Assembly: GCA_963832245.1 (NCBI GenBank)
Contig: CAWHTG010000004.1
Location: 1,550,001 to 1,614,000, forward strand
DNA length: 64,000 nt
From: JABDBE01 sp963832245
GTDB lineage: Bacteria; Acidobacteriota; Terriglobia; Terriglobales; Acidobacteriaceae
Direction: 5' to 3'
The translations under genes and the position numbers were made by a program. Positions 25,246-33,260 of the stretch are shown in pieces (the first letter of the stretch is position 1; every line of letters begins with the position of its first letter). The notes below the pieces were generated by a model. The model saw nothing but the letters and a program-made list of their open reading frames with translations, did no database searches and was not told the DNA's origin.

Positions 25246-25342
25246 TTCACGGGAGATTGAAAATCCCGCGCCGTGAGTACGTACCCATCCCTCACGCGGA
25301 TGTGTTCAAAGAGCCTTCACAGGAGACTGATAATCCCGTGCC
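25246..25342. repeat. Two imperfect 27-bp hairpin repeats 70 bp apart
   Basis: Copies at 25246-25272 and 25316-25342 agree at 23 of 27 positions. Each can form a 7-bp stem with one mismatch (CACGGGA/TCCCGCG and CACAGGA/TCCCGTG) around loops GATTGAAAA and GACTGATAA, resembling tRNA anticodon arms. Between them CGTGAG pairs with CTCACG. The block lies in the long non-coding region upstream of the replication operon and may be a leader RNA, origin iteron or a decayed tRNA-like array. No full tRNA can be folded. Confidence 0.5.
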
Positions 25343-25515
25343 TTCGTCGATCTAAAAGAAGTTTACACCAAAACTTGACATCTGTCAAGCCCCAGTCTAT
25401 AATACGCGGCTTTTGTCTCGAAGTACGCCGCGATTTCCGATCTGCGCCGGGTGAACCGTTCCACGGGCCTGATTTAATCGATGACCCGTTCCGCAAGTCA
25501 ACACCAGTGCCATTG

Positions 25516-25692
25516 TCTGTTCCCGTGAGAAATAACGCGAGAACAGAAGAACAGTTAAAACCACACATTTCCAAAAACGACCTAAGTCCTTTGCTTATGT
25601 ATGTGTAGTGTGTGTTCGTCTATATATTCTCCCTTGCTAAATGTTCCATCTGTTCTACTGTTCTAACGGTTCCCTTATACGGGAACACATGA
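25516..25692. promoter_or_regulatory. Cluster of GTTC/GAAC operator-like motifs
   Basis: CTGTTCCCGTGAG, then GAGAACAGAAGAACAG, TGTTCCATCTGTTCTACTG and GTTCCCTTATACGGGAAC lie within about 175 bases. The last is an 18-bp palindrome with a six-base centre. Multiple half-sites in both orientations suggest repressor or replication-initiator binding. Together with the hairpin repeats this fills the 25016-25787 gap, in which I see no supported gene. Confidence 0.45.
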
Positions 25693-25787
25693 CGATGTTG
25701 TTGACCGCTGCCCAGTGGCAACTTGTTAAATCAGACCCCGAGAACTGATCCGGCTTCGATCCCGCGTGAATATGTTCACGGCGTACG

Positions 25788-26462
25788 TCATGCGCTCGAT
25801 AATCCATGGCGCTCGAAGAATGCCAGCAGATCGGGAGAACAAACCGCGTCTTTCTCGACGAGCAGGTCTGCCAGTGCGCGTACGACATTCCAATGCGTCC
25901 TGATCTTCTGCGTCGCTAACGCAAGACCAATCTCAATGCATTCGTGTCGCGGAACAGCCGAGACTTCCATCCCGGCCAGCGCTGTGAACATCAGACTGCT
26001 GGTCCCCAGTGCCGCCGAAGATGCTTGAAGGTCTGTATGCTGAAACAGCAGACGGTTGACTTCTCGAAAGACATCGGCATCAGATGTTTCAATACCCGCC
26101 TTCTCGAACGCTTGAACAAGAGATGCAATGTCGCCATTAAGAAACCCGATGCGTACCGTGCTGAATGCACCCTCCGGCGCATGTTTCAGTTCCGCGACTA
26201 CACCTCCTAATGAAAACGGCACCTCGACGCTGAGCGGTAAAGGTCCGCGATCTGGATCACGCTGAACGTAACCCAACGAATGTCCAACAGGTCTCGGGAT
26301 TGTGCTGCCGAGTCGTTCGAGCCTGTCGTAGTGCGCGACGATCTCCGGGTCTATGAAGTTCGGCATTGCGGTGACAAAGAGAATGTCCTGCGCGTGACCG
26401 AGAGATGCCAGAACTACTGCGTGTCCGGCTTCGTGTATGGCAACAGTGATGTCGTTACCCAT
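25788..26462 (-). CDS. HEAGH-motif metallopeptidase-like protein
   Basis: A protein of 224 residues. The N-terminus MGNDITVAIHEAGHAVVLAS contains the HExxH zinc motif in the IHEAGHA context typical of FtsH (M41)-like and related peptidases; a third ligand is likely in the helical C-terminal half but is not assigned. There is no transmembrane helix and no AAA domain, so it is a free soluble peptidase. Start at 26462 follows GGGAGAACCTA; a 19-residue longer form is possible. It overlaps the upstream gene by 8 bases. Substrate unknown; a repressor or host factor is possible. Confidence 0.7.
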   Translation of the reverse strand: MGNDITVAIHEAGHAVVLASLGHAQDILFVTAMPNFIDPEIVAHYDRLERLGSTIPRPVGHSLGYVQRDPDRGPLPLSVEVPFSLGGVVAELKHAPEGAFSTVRIGFLNGDIASLVQAFEKAGIETSDADVFREVNRLLFQHTDLQASSAALGTSSLMFTALAGMEVSAVPRHECIEIGLALATQKIRTHWNVVRALADLLVEKDAVCSPDLLAFFERHGLSSA

Positions 26463-26949
26463 TAGGTTCTCCCAAGCCTGCCATCGCAGCACCGACAAAC
26501 CTGTGGCTGCGATAGCCATATTTCTTGGCGCGATTGTCCGTGGTGCTCGGCTCCCATCCTGAGTTAGGCAAGTCTCGATACACGCTGTGGTCGGCTGGAG
26601 CCTTTGTTACAAATAGATGTCCACGGTCGAGGTGCATCCGGGCTTGATAGTCGGCAATCAACGCCCAGAGCCGATAGTAGTCAGGATGTGTGCGAGGCAA
26701 CTTGATTGCGGTCTTGTGCGCCGTCCACATCTCGCGGTTCTGCGGATCGTAGAAGTGCCCTCGCCTGCGGAAACTAGCGATGAATCCAATCCATCCGTAA
26801 TCCTCGACATGAACGACGTGGCACTCACAGGCTTTCTGGCGCAATTCTTTGTCGTAATGGAACTCGCTAAAACTGCCACGGCCTGTCTTACGTTTCCAGA
26901 CAGCATCTTTCTGCGCCCCACCTTTGACTGGCTGCGTGTGTATCTTCAT
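26455..26949 (-). CDS. Hypothetical protein
   Basis: A protein of 164 residues, basic and aromatic (CHVVHVEDYGWIGFIASFRR; PDYYRLWALIADYQARMHLD; KAPADHSVYRDLP). The central RRRGHFYDPQNREMWTAH segment has possible metal-binding histidines but no family is recognised. It overlaps the start of the metallopeptidase gene by 8 bases and the stop of the next upstream gene by 4. Confidence 0.63.
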   Translation of the reverse strand: MKIHTQPVKGGAQKDAVWKRKTGRGSFSEFHYDKELRQKACECHVVHVEDYGWIGFIASFRRRGHFYDPQNREMWTAHKTAIKLPRTHPDYYRLWALIADYQARMHLDRGHLFVTKAPADHSVYRDLPNSGWEPSTTDNRAKKYGYRSHRFVGAAMAGLGEPNG

Positions 26950-27596
26950 TCGCTCACCAACATCGTTGCGATTTCACGGCACTGCGCGAAGGACAATCCG
27001 TCCAAGAGAAACTTGTTGCCGTGGATGGACTGCTTGACTTCGATACTCGTGCCTTTGAAAAACTGACGCAGGCGAACGGTGTCCGATTGTGGCGGCATTA
27101 TCTCTGTTGCAGACGCTTCGATTGGTTCCGATGCAGGCTGGGGTTCGCACTCAAGTGGTGTGAGTAGAGCAGCCAGTTCTTCAGCATCTGGTACAGGATT
27201 GGTCTCAACGTTAGGTACTGCGGCCTTCTCATCGAGGCCCAATTCTTTGAGTTCCTTTTCGCGTAGACGGAACTCCCATTTGCGGATGACACCTTCAGAA
27301 AGTCCCACGGCGGAAAGATAATCAGTCACTGTGTCATATCCGTCAATTGTCTCTCCCTTAGCAATGCGGCGACGGACTTCTTGCAATGCAGGCAGGAGCC
27401 GTTGCCGAAGTTCTGTCTGGCCTCGGCGACTAAGTGCCGTCAGTTCCTTAACGGAATCACAGACGATGCTATGCAGAGCCTTTGCGCTATAGCTCGTCCA
27501 GTTCTGTCCGAATGGTTCCGACCGTTCCAATGGAACGGTTGAGTGGATGGTTTGAAAAACGGATGTCTCTGCTGTGGGTGCTAGTGTGGTTGCCAT
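26946..27596 (-). CDS. Hypothetical protein with HTH-like segment
   Basis: A protein of 216 residues. A segment TVTDYLSAVGLSEGVIRKWE (about residues 95-115) has the look of a helix-turn-helix. An acidic linker follows (PVPDAEELAALLTPLECEPQ), and the C-terminus VKQSIHGNKFLLDGLSFAQC is probably a small folded domain. Start at 27596 follows AGGAGCCC by about ten bases. Its first gene position, next to the non-coding regulatory region, suits an early regulator; the sequence itself does not prove this. Confidence 0.62.
   Translation of the reverse strand: MATTLAPTAETSVFQTIHSTVPLERSEPFGQNWTSYSAKALHSIVCDSVKELTALSRRGQTELRQRLLPALQEVRRRIAKGETIDGYDTVTDYLSAVGLSEGVIRKWEFRLREKELKELGLDEKAAVPNVETNPVPDAEELAALLTPLECEPQPASEPIEASATEIMPPQSDTVRLRQFFKGTSIEVKQSIHGNKFLLDGLSFAQCREIATMLVSE
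27521..27539. repeat. 19-bp perfect palindrome inside the HTH-like gene
   Basis: ACCGTTCCATTGGAACGG-like symmetry: ACCGTTCCA and TGGAACGGT are perfect complements around one central A. It lies about 60 bases into the coding part of the gene starting at 27596, with a further GGTTCCG half-site just left of it. An operator or partition-type site is possible. Confidence 0.4.
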
Positions 27597-27806
27597 TGTT
27601 TTGCGGGCTCCTATTCCCGCCGCATCTGGCTGGGTAGCCGAACCACCGTGGAACGCTGACCTGTCCTCGGATTGGTGGAAGCACATCCCGTGTGCGTCGC
27701 TCTTGATGCAACGTCAGGATACCGACCCGCAAAGCATGGGGCAAGGAATCTTCGGTACCCAGTGGTAAGAGTTACGCTGGCAGCCCTACAGCGAACAGGA
27801 GGCGAA

Positions 27807-27938
27807 ATGAGCCCTGACCCACGTACAAAGGCAGATCGTCGCTCCTACGCAGCCGGAACAGCGGCATTCGTGCCTGTAGCGAATGATTGGCGAAGATCGG
27901 CGAGTCCATTGGTGATGCGGGTTAAAGGCGTCCGATAA
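27807..27938 (+). CDS. 43-residue basic peptide, divergent strand
   Basis: A peptide of 43 residues, MSPDPRTKADRRSYAAGTAA then VPVANDWRRSASPLVMRVKG. A perfect AGGAGG stands five bases before the ATG. It points away from the leftward operon, the position where a Cro-like or immunity-type regulator would be expected, but it is too short to recognise. Confidence 0.5.
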   Translation: MSPDPRTKADRRSYAAGTAAFVPVANDWRRSASPLVMRVKGVR

Positions 27939-28752
27939 GGGTGCAAGAAGGTGCTTTTAGAGCCGAATAGCGGTGCATTTTGGTACATACGGCGTCTGCA
28001 AGTCATTGAAACTACGTACACGTAGCAGGCCATTTGGGAGGCTCCAGCGATGGTACCTACAGAAAAGACGCTAACCTATTACGGGCTAGGGACTTAGGGA
28101 CGTTATGCAGGCGTACGCAGGCGGTACCATGTAGGGACGTTTCGGTTGGCGAGGCCGCGCTGGCGGTGACCGTCGTCCGTACGGCGCGTCGGGTGGCGAC
28201 GGGGTCAAACGGATGGTCTTAAAGACCCCCTTATCTCCCACCCCTACAATGGTTTGCATGGTTCTCCCAGCCCGTTCTCCCCTGTCCATTTCGCCCTGCA
28301 CAGCGCCGGGTTGCAGACCCCGACCTGATCCTAAGTGCGGGAAAATGTAGGATGGTCACCATCCGTGTAGCGTGGGAATGGGCACCACACAGACACCAAA
28401 CGCCAACAAGTCATGCATTATCAATGTGTAGCGTAGAGTACCGTGTTCGCATCCAGTGTCCCAATATGACGTAATGGGACAGATCACGGTATTGCGTAGC
28501 ATGATTTTATGTTTTTGTAGCACGCGGCTGATTTGAGGCTGGAGCAAGCAGAGCCTAGCCAAATACACTTGGAGACACAGCACTGGGTTGAAACGGGCAC
28601 CTTGGCCTTACACACGGAACTGGGCATTATACGCGACCTGCGCCATGGGTCTGTGCTTCTCTCATGCCTTATGGCATTCGTCTCTTCGAGGCCGATTTTT
28701 GGCTTACGCAGCCTGTGGATCAGCGCGGTATGTCGTACGCGATGGAGCGGGT
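27939..28752. other. Non-coding region of the element
   Basis: No ORF with convincing start signals was found. Three GGTACC palindromes occur nearby (27754, 28051 and 28121) and GGATGGTCACCATCC is a 15-bp palindrome near 28351. A minus-strand frame at 28086-28301 is open for 71 codons but lacks a clear ribosome site. The region probably carries promoters and operators separating the int/xis end from the replication module. Confidence 0.4.
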
Positions 28753-29418
28753 TCAGACGAACGACTCGACCGTAATCATGACGCCCGGAAACTGGTCATG
28801 AAACACTTCTCGACGGGCGATCTTAGTCCAAGGGTTAGCGGGTGGCTGGCAGTTTGGCGCTACGAGATCAACCGTGATCTGGCCGTCGCGCGGCCCGAGA
28901 ATACCGGGCGGGATTTCCACAACACCAGTGAATGCGGTCGGATCGCAAATTGCCCCAATGCTTTTTGGCCCATGTCCAGCAAACGTGACGAGAGGTTGTG
29001 TGCCTTGGAAGTTGCTCGTCAATGGCTGACATTTATTGACTAACTTGCCGCCATCGTTCTTGATGTGAAGGTTGCCATCGAGGTGATAACTAGCGTGAGC
29101 ATCCCACTCTCGATCTTGGCGCGGCAACATAGCGAAAAACTCACCCTTACGCGAGTGCCGAACCCACATCGCCAGCCAGAGATCGGAACCCTCTCGTACC
29201 GCCACTGCATATAAATGTTCACCGGGAACTCGTTGGATTTTCATCAGTCCAACTTTGGGCATGCCTAAAGTACGTTTTCGCCCGTCTTCGAATAAGCCTC
29301 GCCATGTTTCTAAATCGTCTGGCGTGGTCGTCTCCGGGTCAACGCCTTGGTACTTGAGCCATCCATCCAAGGTCTTAAGATCGTCCTCGCTGATGAACAT
29401 ATCAGGAGATTTTAGCAT
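28753..29418 (-). CDS. Hypothetical protein
   Basis: A protein of 221 residues. The helical N-terminus FISEDDLKTLDGWLKYQGVD is followed by a beta-rich part (LYAVAVREGSDLWLAMWVRH; GEFFAMLPRQDREWDAHASY; YHLDGNLHIKNDG). No family recognised, no membrane segment. It stands alone with non-coding sequence on both sides, typical of a moron or cargo gene. Confidence 0.65.
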   Translation of the reverse strand: MLKSPDMFISEDDLKTLDGWLKYQGVDPETTTPDDLETWRGLFEDGRKRTLGMPKVGLMKIQRVPGEHLYAVAVREGSDLWLAMWVRHSRKGEFFAMLPRQDREWDAHASYHLDGNLHIKNDGGKLVNKCQPLTSNFQGTQPLVTFAGHGPKSIGAICDPTAFTGVVEIPPGILGPRDGQITVDLVAPNCQPPANPWTKIARREVFHDQFPGVMITVESFV

Positions 29419-29693
29419 TGCGTCGCTGGCCGGGTCTGCTGGAGACCGCCCAAAATTTTATGTATGCCGTGCTGGGCGCGGGTTTTGGATTGATTCAGAG
29501 GAGTCGGCGTGTTAAAATGAGTTTGTTTGGAAAACGGCACAGACCACGTGCCGCCTGCGTCAGGCAGAGTGCAGGCGAACTTGGTAGCAAAGCCCAGCGA
29601 CGAAGGCTAACGCGCCCGACTGGAAACTCCTACCAACTGCAAGGGCTCCAATGTTCAACCTAGCTTCACGTCCTCGCGCTATGCGAGGGCTGC
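29419..29693. other. Intergenic, no supported gene
   Basis: A short plus-strand frame at 29649-29705 encodes 18 residues after AGGGCTCCA but is too short to support. TTAAAATG near 29513 could be part of a promoter for the excisionase-like gene. Confidence 0.3.
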
Positions 29694-29945
29694 TTGTCCG
29701 TCACTGAAGCACCCACACAACCAACATCTATCGCGGATCGACTGTGCGGCTTCGGTCATGCGCTGTCCATATCTGAACTTGCTCCCCTGTTGAATGTCAC
29801 ACCTCTGACGATCCAACGCTGGGTGAAGGCGAAGCGCGTCCCGTTCTTCAGGCTCGGGCGCACGATACGTTTCTGCGGGCCGACCGTGGCACGCTGGCTC
29901 CAAGCCCGCGAATCAGTTCCTGCGTGGTTTCGTGAGGCTGCATAG
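29694..29945 (+). CDS. Excisionase-like helix-turn-helix protein
   Basis: A protein of 83 residues. ALSISELAPLLNVTPLTIQR followed by WVKAKRVPFFRLGRTIRFCG is the winged MerR/HTH_17 fold used by excisionases and phage transcription regulators: helix-turn-helix, then an RxGRxxRF wing. It starts at a TTG (29694) after GAGGGCTGC. It is convergent with the integrase and its stop is seven bases from the integrase's, the usual int/xis neighbourhood, so a recombination directionality factor is the most likely role. Confidence 0.72.
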   Translation: MSVTEAPTQPTSIADRLCGFGHALSISELAPLLNVTPLTIQRWVKAKRVPFFRLGRTIRFCGPTVARWLQARESVPAWFREAA

Positions 29946-29951
29946 TGCGTA

Positions 29952-31109
29952 TCACTGCCCGTTGTTCGCGGAGAACGCAGTGTTGACCTTGTCCCTTGCC
30001 GCTTGGCTGCGGTTCGGCTTCAGATAACGCAGAGTGCTGGCAAGGTCGGTGTGGCCCATCCATGACTGCACCGTGCGCAAATCAGTTCCGTTCCACAGGT
30101 GCCATGTGGCGAACGTTGCGCGGAACTTATGCAGGTAGAAGTTCTCGGGTTTGAGACTCGCACGTTCCGCCACGGCCTTTAGGTCATCCAAGAAGTTCAG
30201 TTTGGGGCGGCAGCCAGCGGTTGGGAACACCAGCGGGCACTTCGCGTCATGCTTAGCCTTTACCTCTTGCAGGCGAGTGACGAGTGCGGCAGGAATCGGA
30301 ATCGTGCGTTCCTTGTACGCCTTCGGTGTCCAGTTGTAATCGGGCTTGTGCGTGACCTTCACCGTAGCCGCCTTGAGGTTCACATCCGACCAGTAGACGT
30401 GCATCACTTCTTGCTCACGCATGCCAGTCATCAGGAAGAACTCGAACCACAGGCGTTCTTCCGCATCACAGGCCGCGAACAGCGCGTCCGTGTCCTCATG
30501 CTCGTAAATCTCTGTTTCTTCCTCGGTGTACTGCGGCCAATCGTTCTTTCCCATCAGCCCTCGAACACCCTGCGCCTTCAAGAACCCCATGACGTTTGCA
30601 AACTTGTTGTGGACGGATCGCGGGGCTTGCTCCTTCTCGTCCCGCAAGAATGCCGTGAACTTCAGCAGGTCTTTGCGCTCGATGTCTTCGACGTAGTTCT
30701 TCGGGCACGATTCGGTGAAGTAGTCCAGCGCAGTCGTGTATGCGGACAGCGTCTTCGGCTTCTTGGTGAGTTTGATTTCGTCGAGGTAATCAGCAACTGC
30801 GGTCTTCAGCAAACGCTTCGTCGAGTCCGCGTTCATCACGGTGAGCCCTGTGCGGGCCGCTTCCAGTTCTGCGATCTTGCGTTCCTTGGCAACCTGCGCA
30901 TCTGCCGCGTCCTTGCCGACCGATTTCCGCATGCGCTTGCCGTTCTCGTACCAGTCGAGAATGTAGTTGCCGTCCGGCGCAGCGACTTCCCTCTCGCCCA
31001 TCAGGACGACATTCGCCTTGATGCTGCCATTGCGATTCAGGACGACGGGATACCGCTTCCAGATGCCGTCGAGCTTGACCTGCTTTAGAAGTGAGACTGT
31101 TTGCTTCAT
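29952..31109 (-). CDS. int: Tyrosine-type site-specific integrase
   Basis: A protein of 385 residues that recombines element and chromosome at the tRNA-Ser gene. The N-terminal arm-binding region is basic; a SAM-like core-binding domain (VADYLDEIKLTKKPKTLSAY) is followed by the catalytic domain. It has FFLMTGMREQEVMHVYWSDV (first Arg), LHKFRATFATWHL (H-x-x-R), QSWMGHTD (second His) and STLRYLKP (nucleophilic Tyr), so all active-site residues appear intact. Start taken at the ATG at 31109; in-frame ATG at 31139 and TTG at 31151 are alternatives. Two GACACCA direct repeats just upstream (31132-31150) may be arm sites. Confidence 0.92.
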   Translation of the reverse strand: MKQTVSLLKQVKLDGIWKRYPVVLNRNGSIKANVVLMGEREVAAPDGNYILDWYENGKRMRKSVGKDAADAQVAKERKIAELEAARTGLTVMNADSTKRLLKTAVADYLDEIKLTKKPKTLSAYTTALDYFTESCPKNYVEDIERKDLLKFTAFLRDEKEQAPRSVHNKFANVMGFLKAQGVRGLMGKNDWPQYTEEETEIYEHEDTDALFAACDAEERLWFEFFLMTGMREQEVMHVYWSDVNLKAATVKVTHKPDYNWTPKAYKERTIPIPAALVTRLQEVKAKHDAKCPLVFPTAGCRPKLNFLDDLKAVAERASLKPENFYLHKFRATFATWHLWNGTDLRTVQSWMGHTDLASTLRYLKPNRSQAARDKVNTAFSANNGQ

Positions 31110-31201
31110 GGTGCCTGTGGCGCTCCCTATGGACACCATTGTAGACACCAAGGTAGCTTAAGTCAATGAAAATGCAGTAAACATACGGTGTTAATAAAGT
31201 A

Positions 31202-31250
31202 TGGCGGAGAGAGTGGGATTCGAACCCACGTTACCCTTTCGAGTAAACAC
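31202..31250. other. Probable right attachment site within the tRNA 3' half
   Basis: Elements with an integrase beside a tRNA 3' end normally recombine within the T arm or 3' end of that gene and restore it. The tRNA sequence here is complete to CCA. The exact core cannot be fixed because the other end of the element is not in the window. Confidence 0.45.
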
Positions 31251-31291
31251 GCTTTCCAAGCGTGCGCCTTCAGCCACTCGGCCATCTCTCC
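31202..31291 (-). tRNA. tRNA-Ser (anticodon GGA)
   Basis: Read on the minus strand: acceptor GGAGAGA pairs with TCTCTCC, D arm GGCCGAGTGGCTGAAGGC, anticodon arm CACGCTTGGAAAGCGTG with GGA, a long variable arm (TTTACTCGAAAGGGTAA) as expected for serine, T arm GTGGGTTCGAATCCCAC, discriminator G and an encoded CCA. It decodes UCC/UCU. It serves as the integration target of the element on its 3' side. Confidence 0.97.
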
Positions 31292-31764
31292 CGCGGACGG
31301 GCTGTTGCAAAAGATCTGCTGTAGGTAGTGATTGGGAGCTGCTGCGCGCGTTTTCAGTAGGCATCCGAAAGCAGTGCGCGATCAACTCCTCTTTGATTCT
31401 ATGGTCTGGCCAAGTCAAACCGCAAGGCCACGCGGCGAGGTCGGCGCTCAGTAGGGAACAGCCAGGCGTACCTCGTCAGCGCCCCGATTCGCCCCCTCGT
31501 CAAAGTGCGCAATGACCAAAGAAGGCGAAAGGATGGGGCACCCGCTTTTGTGTGGGGTGAAAGCAGCTTGTGCATGGTGAAAGCATGGGCCAGGGGCCAG
31601 CCCCCCGTGCTAGGAGCGTTTTGTGCCCGGTGCTTCGTCACAGTGTTCTATTGTTCTTCCTCAAGGGCTTTTTCACTTCCCTGTCTGAATGAGGCGGAAA
31701 ATCTCCTTGCACATCTTGCATCGGAAGCCTAGGATTGGGGCCGCTCCTGACAGGGAGGTCGATA
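31292..31764. other. Intergenic, no supported gene
   Basis: Open frames on both strands here lack ribosome sites and look random. The right part presumably carries the promoter of the GloVer protein. Nothing else was seen. Confidence 0.4.
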
Positions 31765-33033
31765 ATGGCCAAGTCAGCGCAACATCGAGGCTGGGTTTCC
31801 GGGACGCGACAACAAGCAGCAAGTGCCGCGCTGGCGTTAGCAGTCGTGCTTGGGCTAACGGTCGTTGCGACTGAATCGGCGCGAGCACAGACCTACAGGG
31901 TACTCTACAAGTTCAAAGGCGGGGCTGACGGAGGGTTTCCCTATGCAGGTGTGATCCGGGATGCAAAGGGAAATCTCTATGGCACGACATACTATGGCGG
32001 AACTGGAGCATGCGACAACGGCCCTTACAGACCCGCAGGCTGCGGCACCGTGTTCAAGCTGAGTTTGAGTGGGAAGGAAATGGCGCTGTACAGCTTCACC
32101 GACGGAACGGACGGGGGATACCCGGAAGCGCCCGTGACGATTGATGCCTCGGGAAACCTCTACGGGACTACTTTGACGGGCGGGATCATCAATTGTTTTG
32201 CTGGCAATGCTCAGGGTTGTGGCGCAGCATTCAAGCTGGATGCGACCGGAGCTGTAACCGTGTTGCACACTTTCACCGGGGGCGCGGACGGTGGCGCTCC
32301 AGCACAGGGGCTGGTAAGGAACGGCAAGGGCATCCTTTATGGTACTACCTTAAACGGTGGCGCCACGTCGTGTGATAACTACAACGGCACCTGCGGCACG
32401 GTGTTCAAAATAGATACCAGCGGCAAGGAAACCGTGCTGCATAGCTTCATGGGGTCACCAGACGGGACCTATCCGTTCGCAGGTGTCTTGCTTCGCGATA
32501 AGAGTGGCAGTCTGTACGGCACCACTCAGGCGGGCGGCAACGCTGATAATGGAACGGTGTTCAAGGTCGAAACCACTGGCAAGGAGACCGTGCTTTTTGA
32601 CAAATTCAGTAACCGCAACGGACTTCAACCCCAAGGTAATTTGGCCCAGGACGCGAGTGGAAACCTGTACGGGACCACACCCGCCGGAGGTGCTGGGGAT
32701 TATGGGGAGGTTTTCAGGCTGGACACAACCGGCAAGTTGACCGTGCTGTACAGCTTCACTGGGGGAGCGGGTGGAGGATATCCCTATGGCGGTGTGATCC
32801 GAGATGCGAAGGGAAGCCTCTATGGCACAGCCGGTTTAGTTGTGTTCAAGTTGGATATGACTGGCAAGTTCACAGTACTGCACACTTTCTCTGGGTCGGA
32901 CGGGAGTGCGCCCTACGGGGCTCTGATCCAAGATGCGAGCGGGAATCTCTACGGCACGACCTCTGAAGGCGGCCACCAGAATTCCACTTACTGCGGGCTC
33001 GGTTGTGGAGTCGTGTTCAAACTGACCCCATAG
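31765..33033 (+). CDS. Secreted GloVer tandem-repeat protein
   Basis: A protein of 422 residues with an N-terminal signal sequence (ALALAVVLGLTVVATESARA, cleavage after ARA). The rest is about seven repeats of a unit near 50 residues, each with 'G.YPYGGVIRDAKGNLYGTT..GG' and 'GTVFKLDTTGKETVLYSFTGG' elements (seven LYGT motifs). These GloVer repeats (TIGR03803 type) form a beta-propeller-like fold and are frequent in Acidobacteriota; their function is not established. Start at ATG 31765 after AGGGAGGTCGAT. Confidence 0.85.
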   Translation: MAKSAQHRGWVSGTRQQAASAALALAVVLGLTVVATESARAQTYRVLYKFKGGADGGFPYAGVIRDAKGNLYGTTYYGGTGACDNGPYRPAGCGTVFKLSLSGKEMALYSFTDGTDGGYPEAPVTIDASGNLYGTTLTGGIINCFAGNAQGCGAAFKLDATGAVTVLHTFTGGADGGAPAQGLVRNGKGILYGTTLNGGATSCDNYNGTCGTVFKIDTSGKETVLHSFMGSPDGTYPFAGVLLRDKSGSLYGTTQAGGNADNGTVFKVETTGKETVLFDKFSNRNGLQPQGNLAQDASGNLYGTTPAGGAGDYGEVFRLDTTGKLTVLYSFTGGAGGGYPYGGVIRDAKGSLYGTAGLVVFKLDMTGKFTVLHTFSGSDGSAPYGALIQDASGNLYGTTSEGGHQNSTYCGLGCGVVFKLTP

Positions 33034-33260
33034 AATCTCCAACCTCTCCTTGAGTTTACCGTCTCTTACGGGGGGCTGGCCTAGGCCGGGTGCCCTTCTC
33101 CTTGCGGGCTTTATTGTTCCGTCATGAGACGCAACGGTCTGTGCGAAAGGGCGGGCGGTTCGTCCGTTGCAGTGCGGCCTGCCTGAGAGAAAACCCAGGG
33201 TTGGCCCATACCCTTCTTGGTAAAAGCGAAAAGCTGAAAGCCAAATGGAGAAGCCGCCCC

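Larger units (their letters stand above)
1..31201. mobile_element. Integrated element at tRNA-Ser, right end present, left end outside window
   Basis: A tyrosine recombinase gene reads away from the 3' end of tRNA-Ser(GGA), the usual arrangement for an element integrated into a tRNA 3' end. Almost all genes leftward from it are on the minus strand and many overlap by 4 bases. They include an excisionase-like gene, a RepA-like ATPase, a phage-type polyvalent protein and defence-like cargo. No second copy of the tRNA 3' end was noticed within the window, so the left attachment site should lie further left. Whether the leftmost 7 kb (hsdM, PIN, SDH protease) belongs to the same element is inferred only from continuity. 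It could be a prophage, a satellite or an integrative element; no capsid or packaging gene was recognised. Confidence 0.72.

Noticed and set aside
25230..25345. Pair of tRNA genes
   Set aside because: Anticodon-arm-like hairpins are present, but no acceptor stem, D arm or T arm can be placed around either.
28356..28583. Minus-strand ORF of 75 codons
   Set aside because: No ribosome site, no recognisable composition, and it crosses a palindromic non-coding stretch.
31399..31641. Minus-strand ORF of 80 codons beside the tRNA
   Set aside because: Arg/Thr/Pro-rich product without start signal or relatives that I can recognise.
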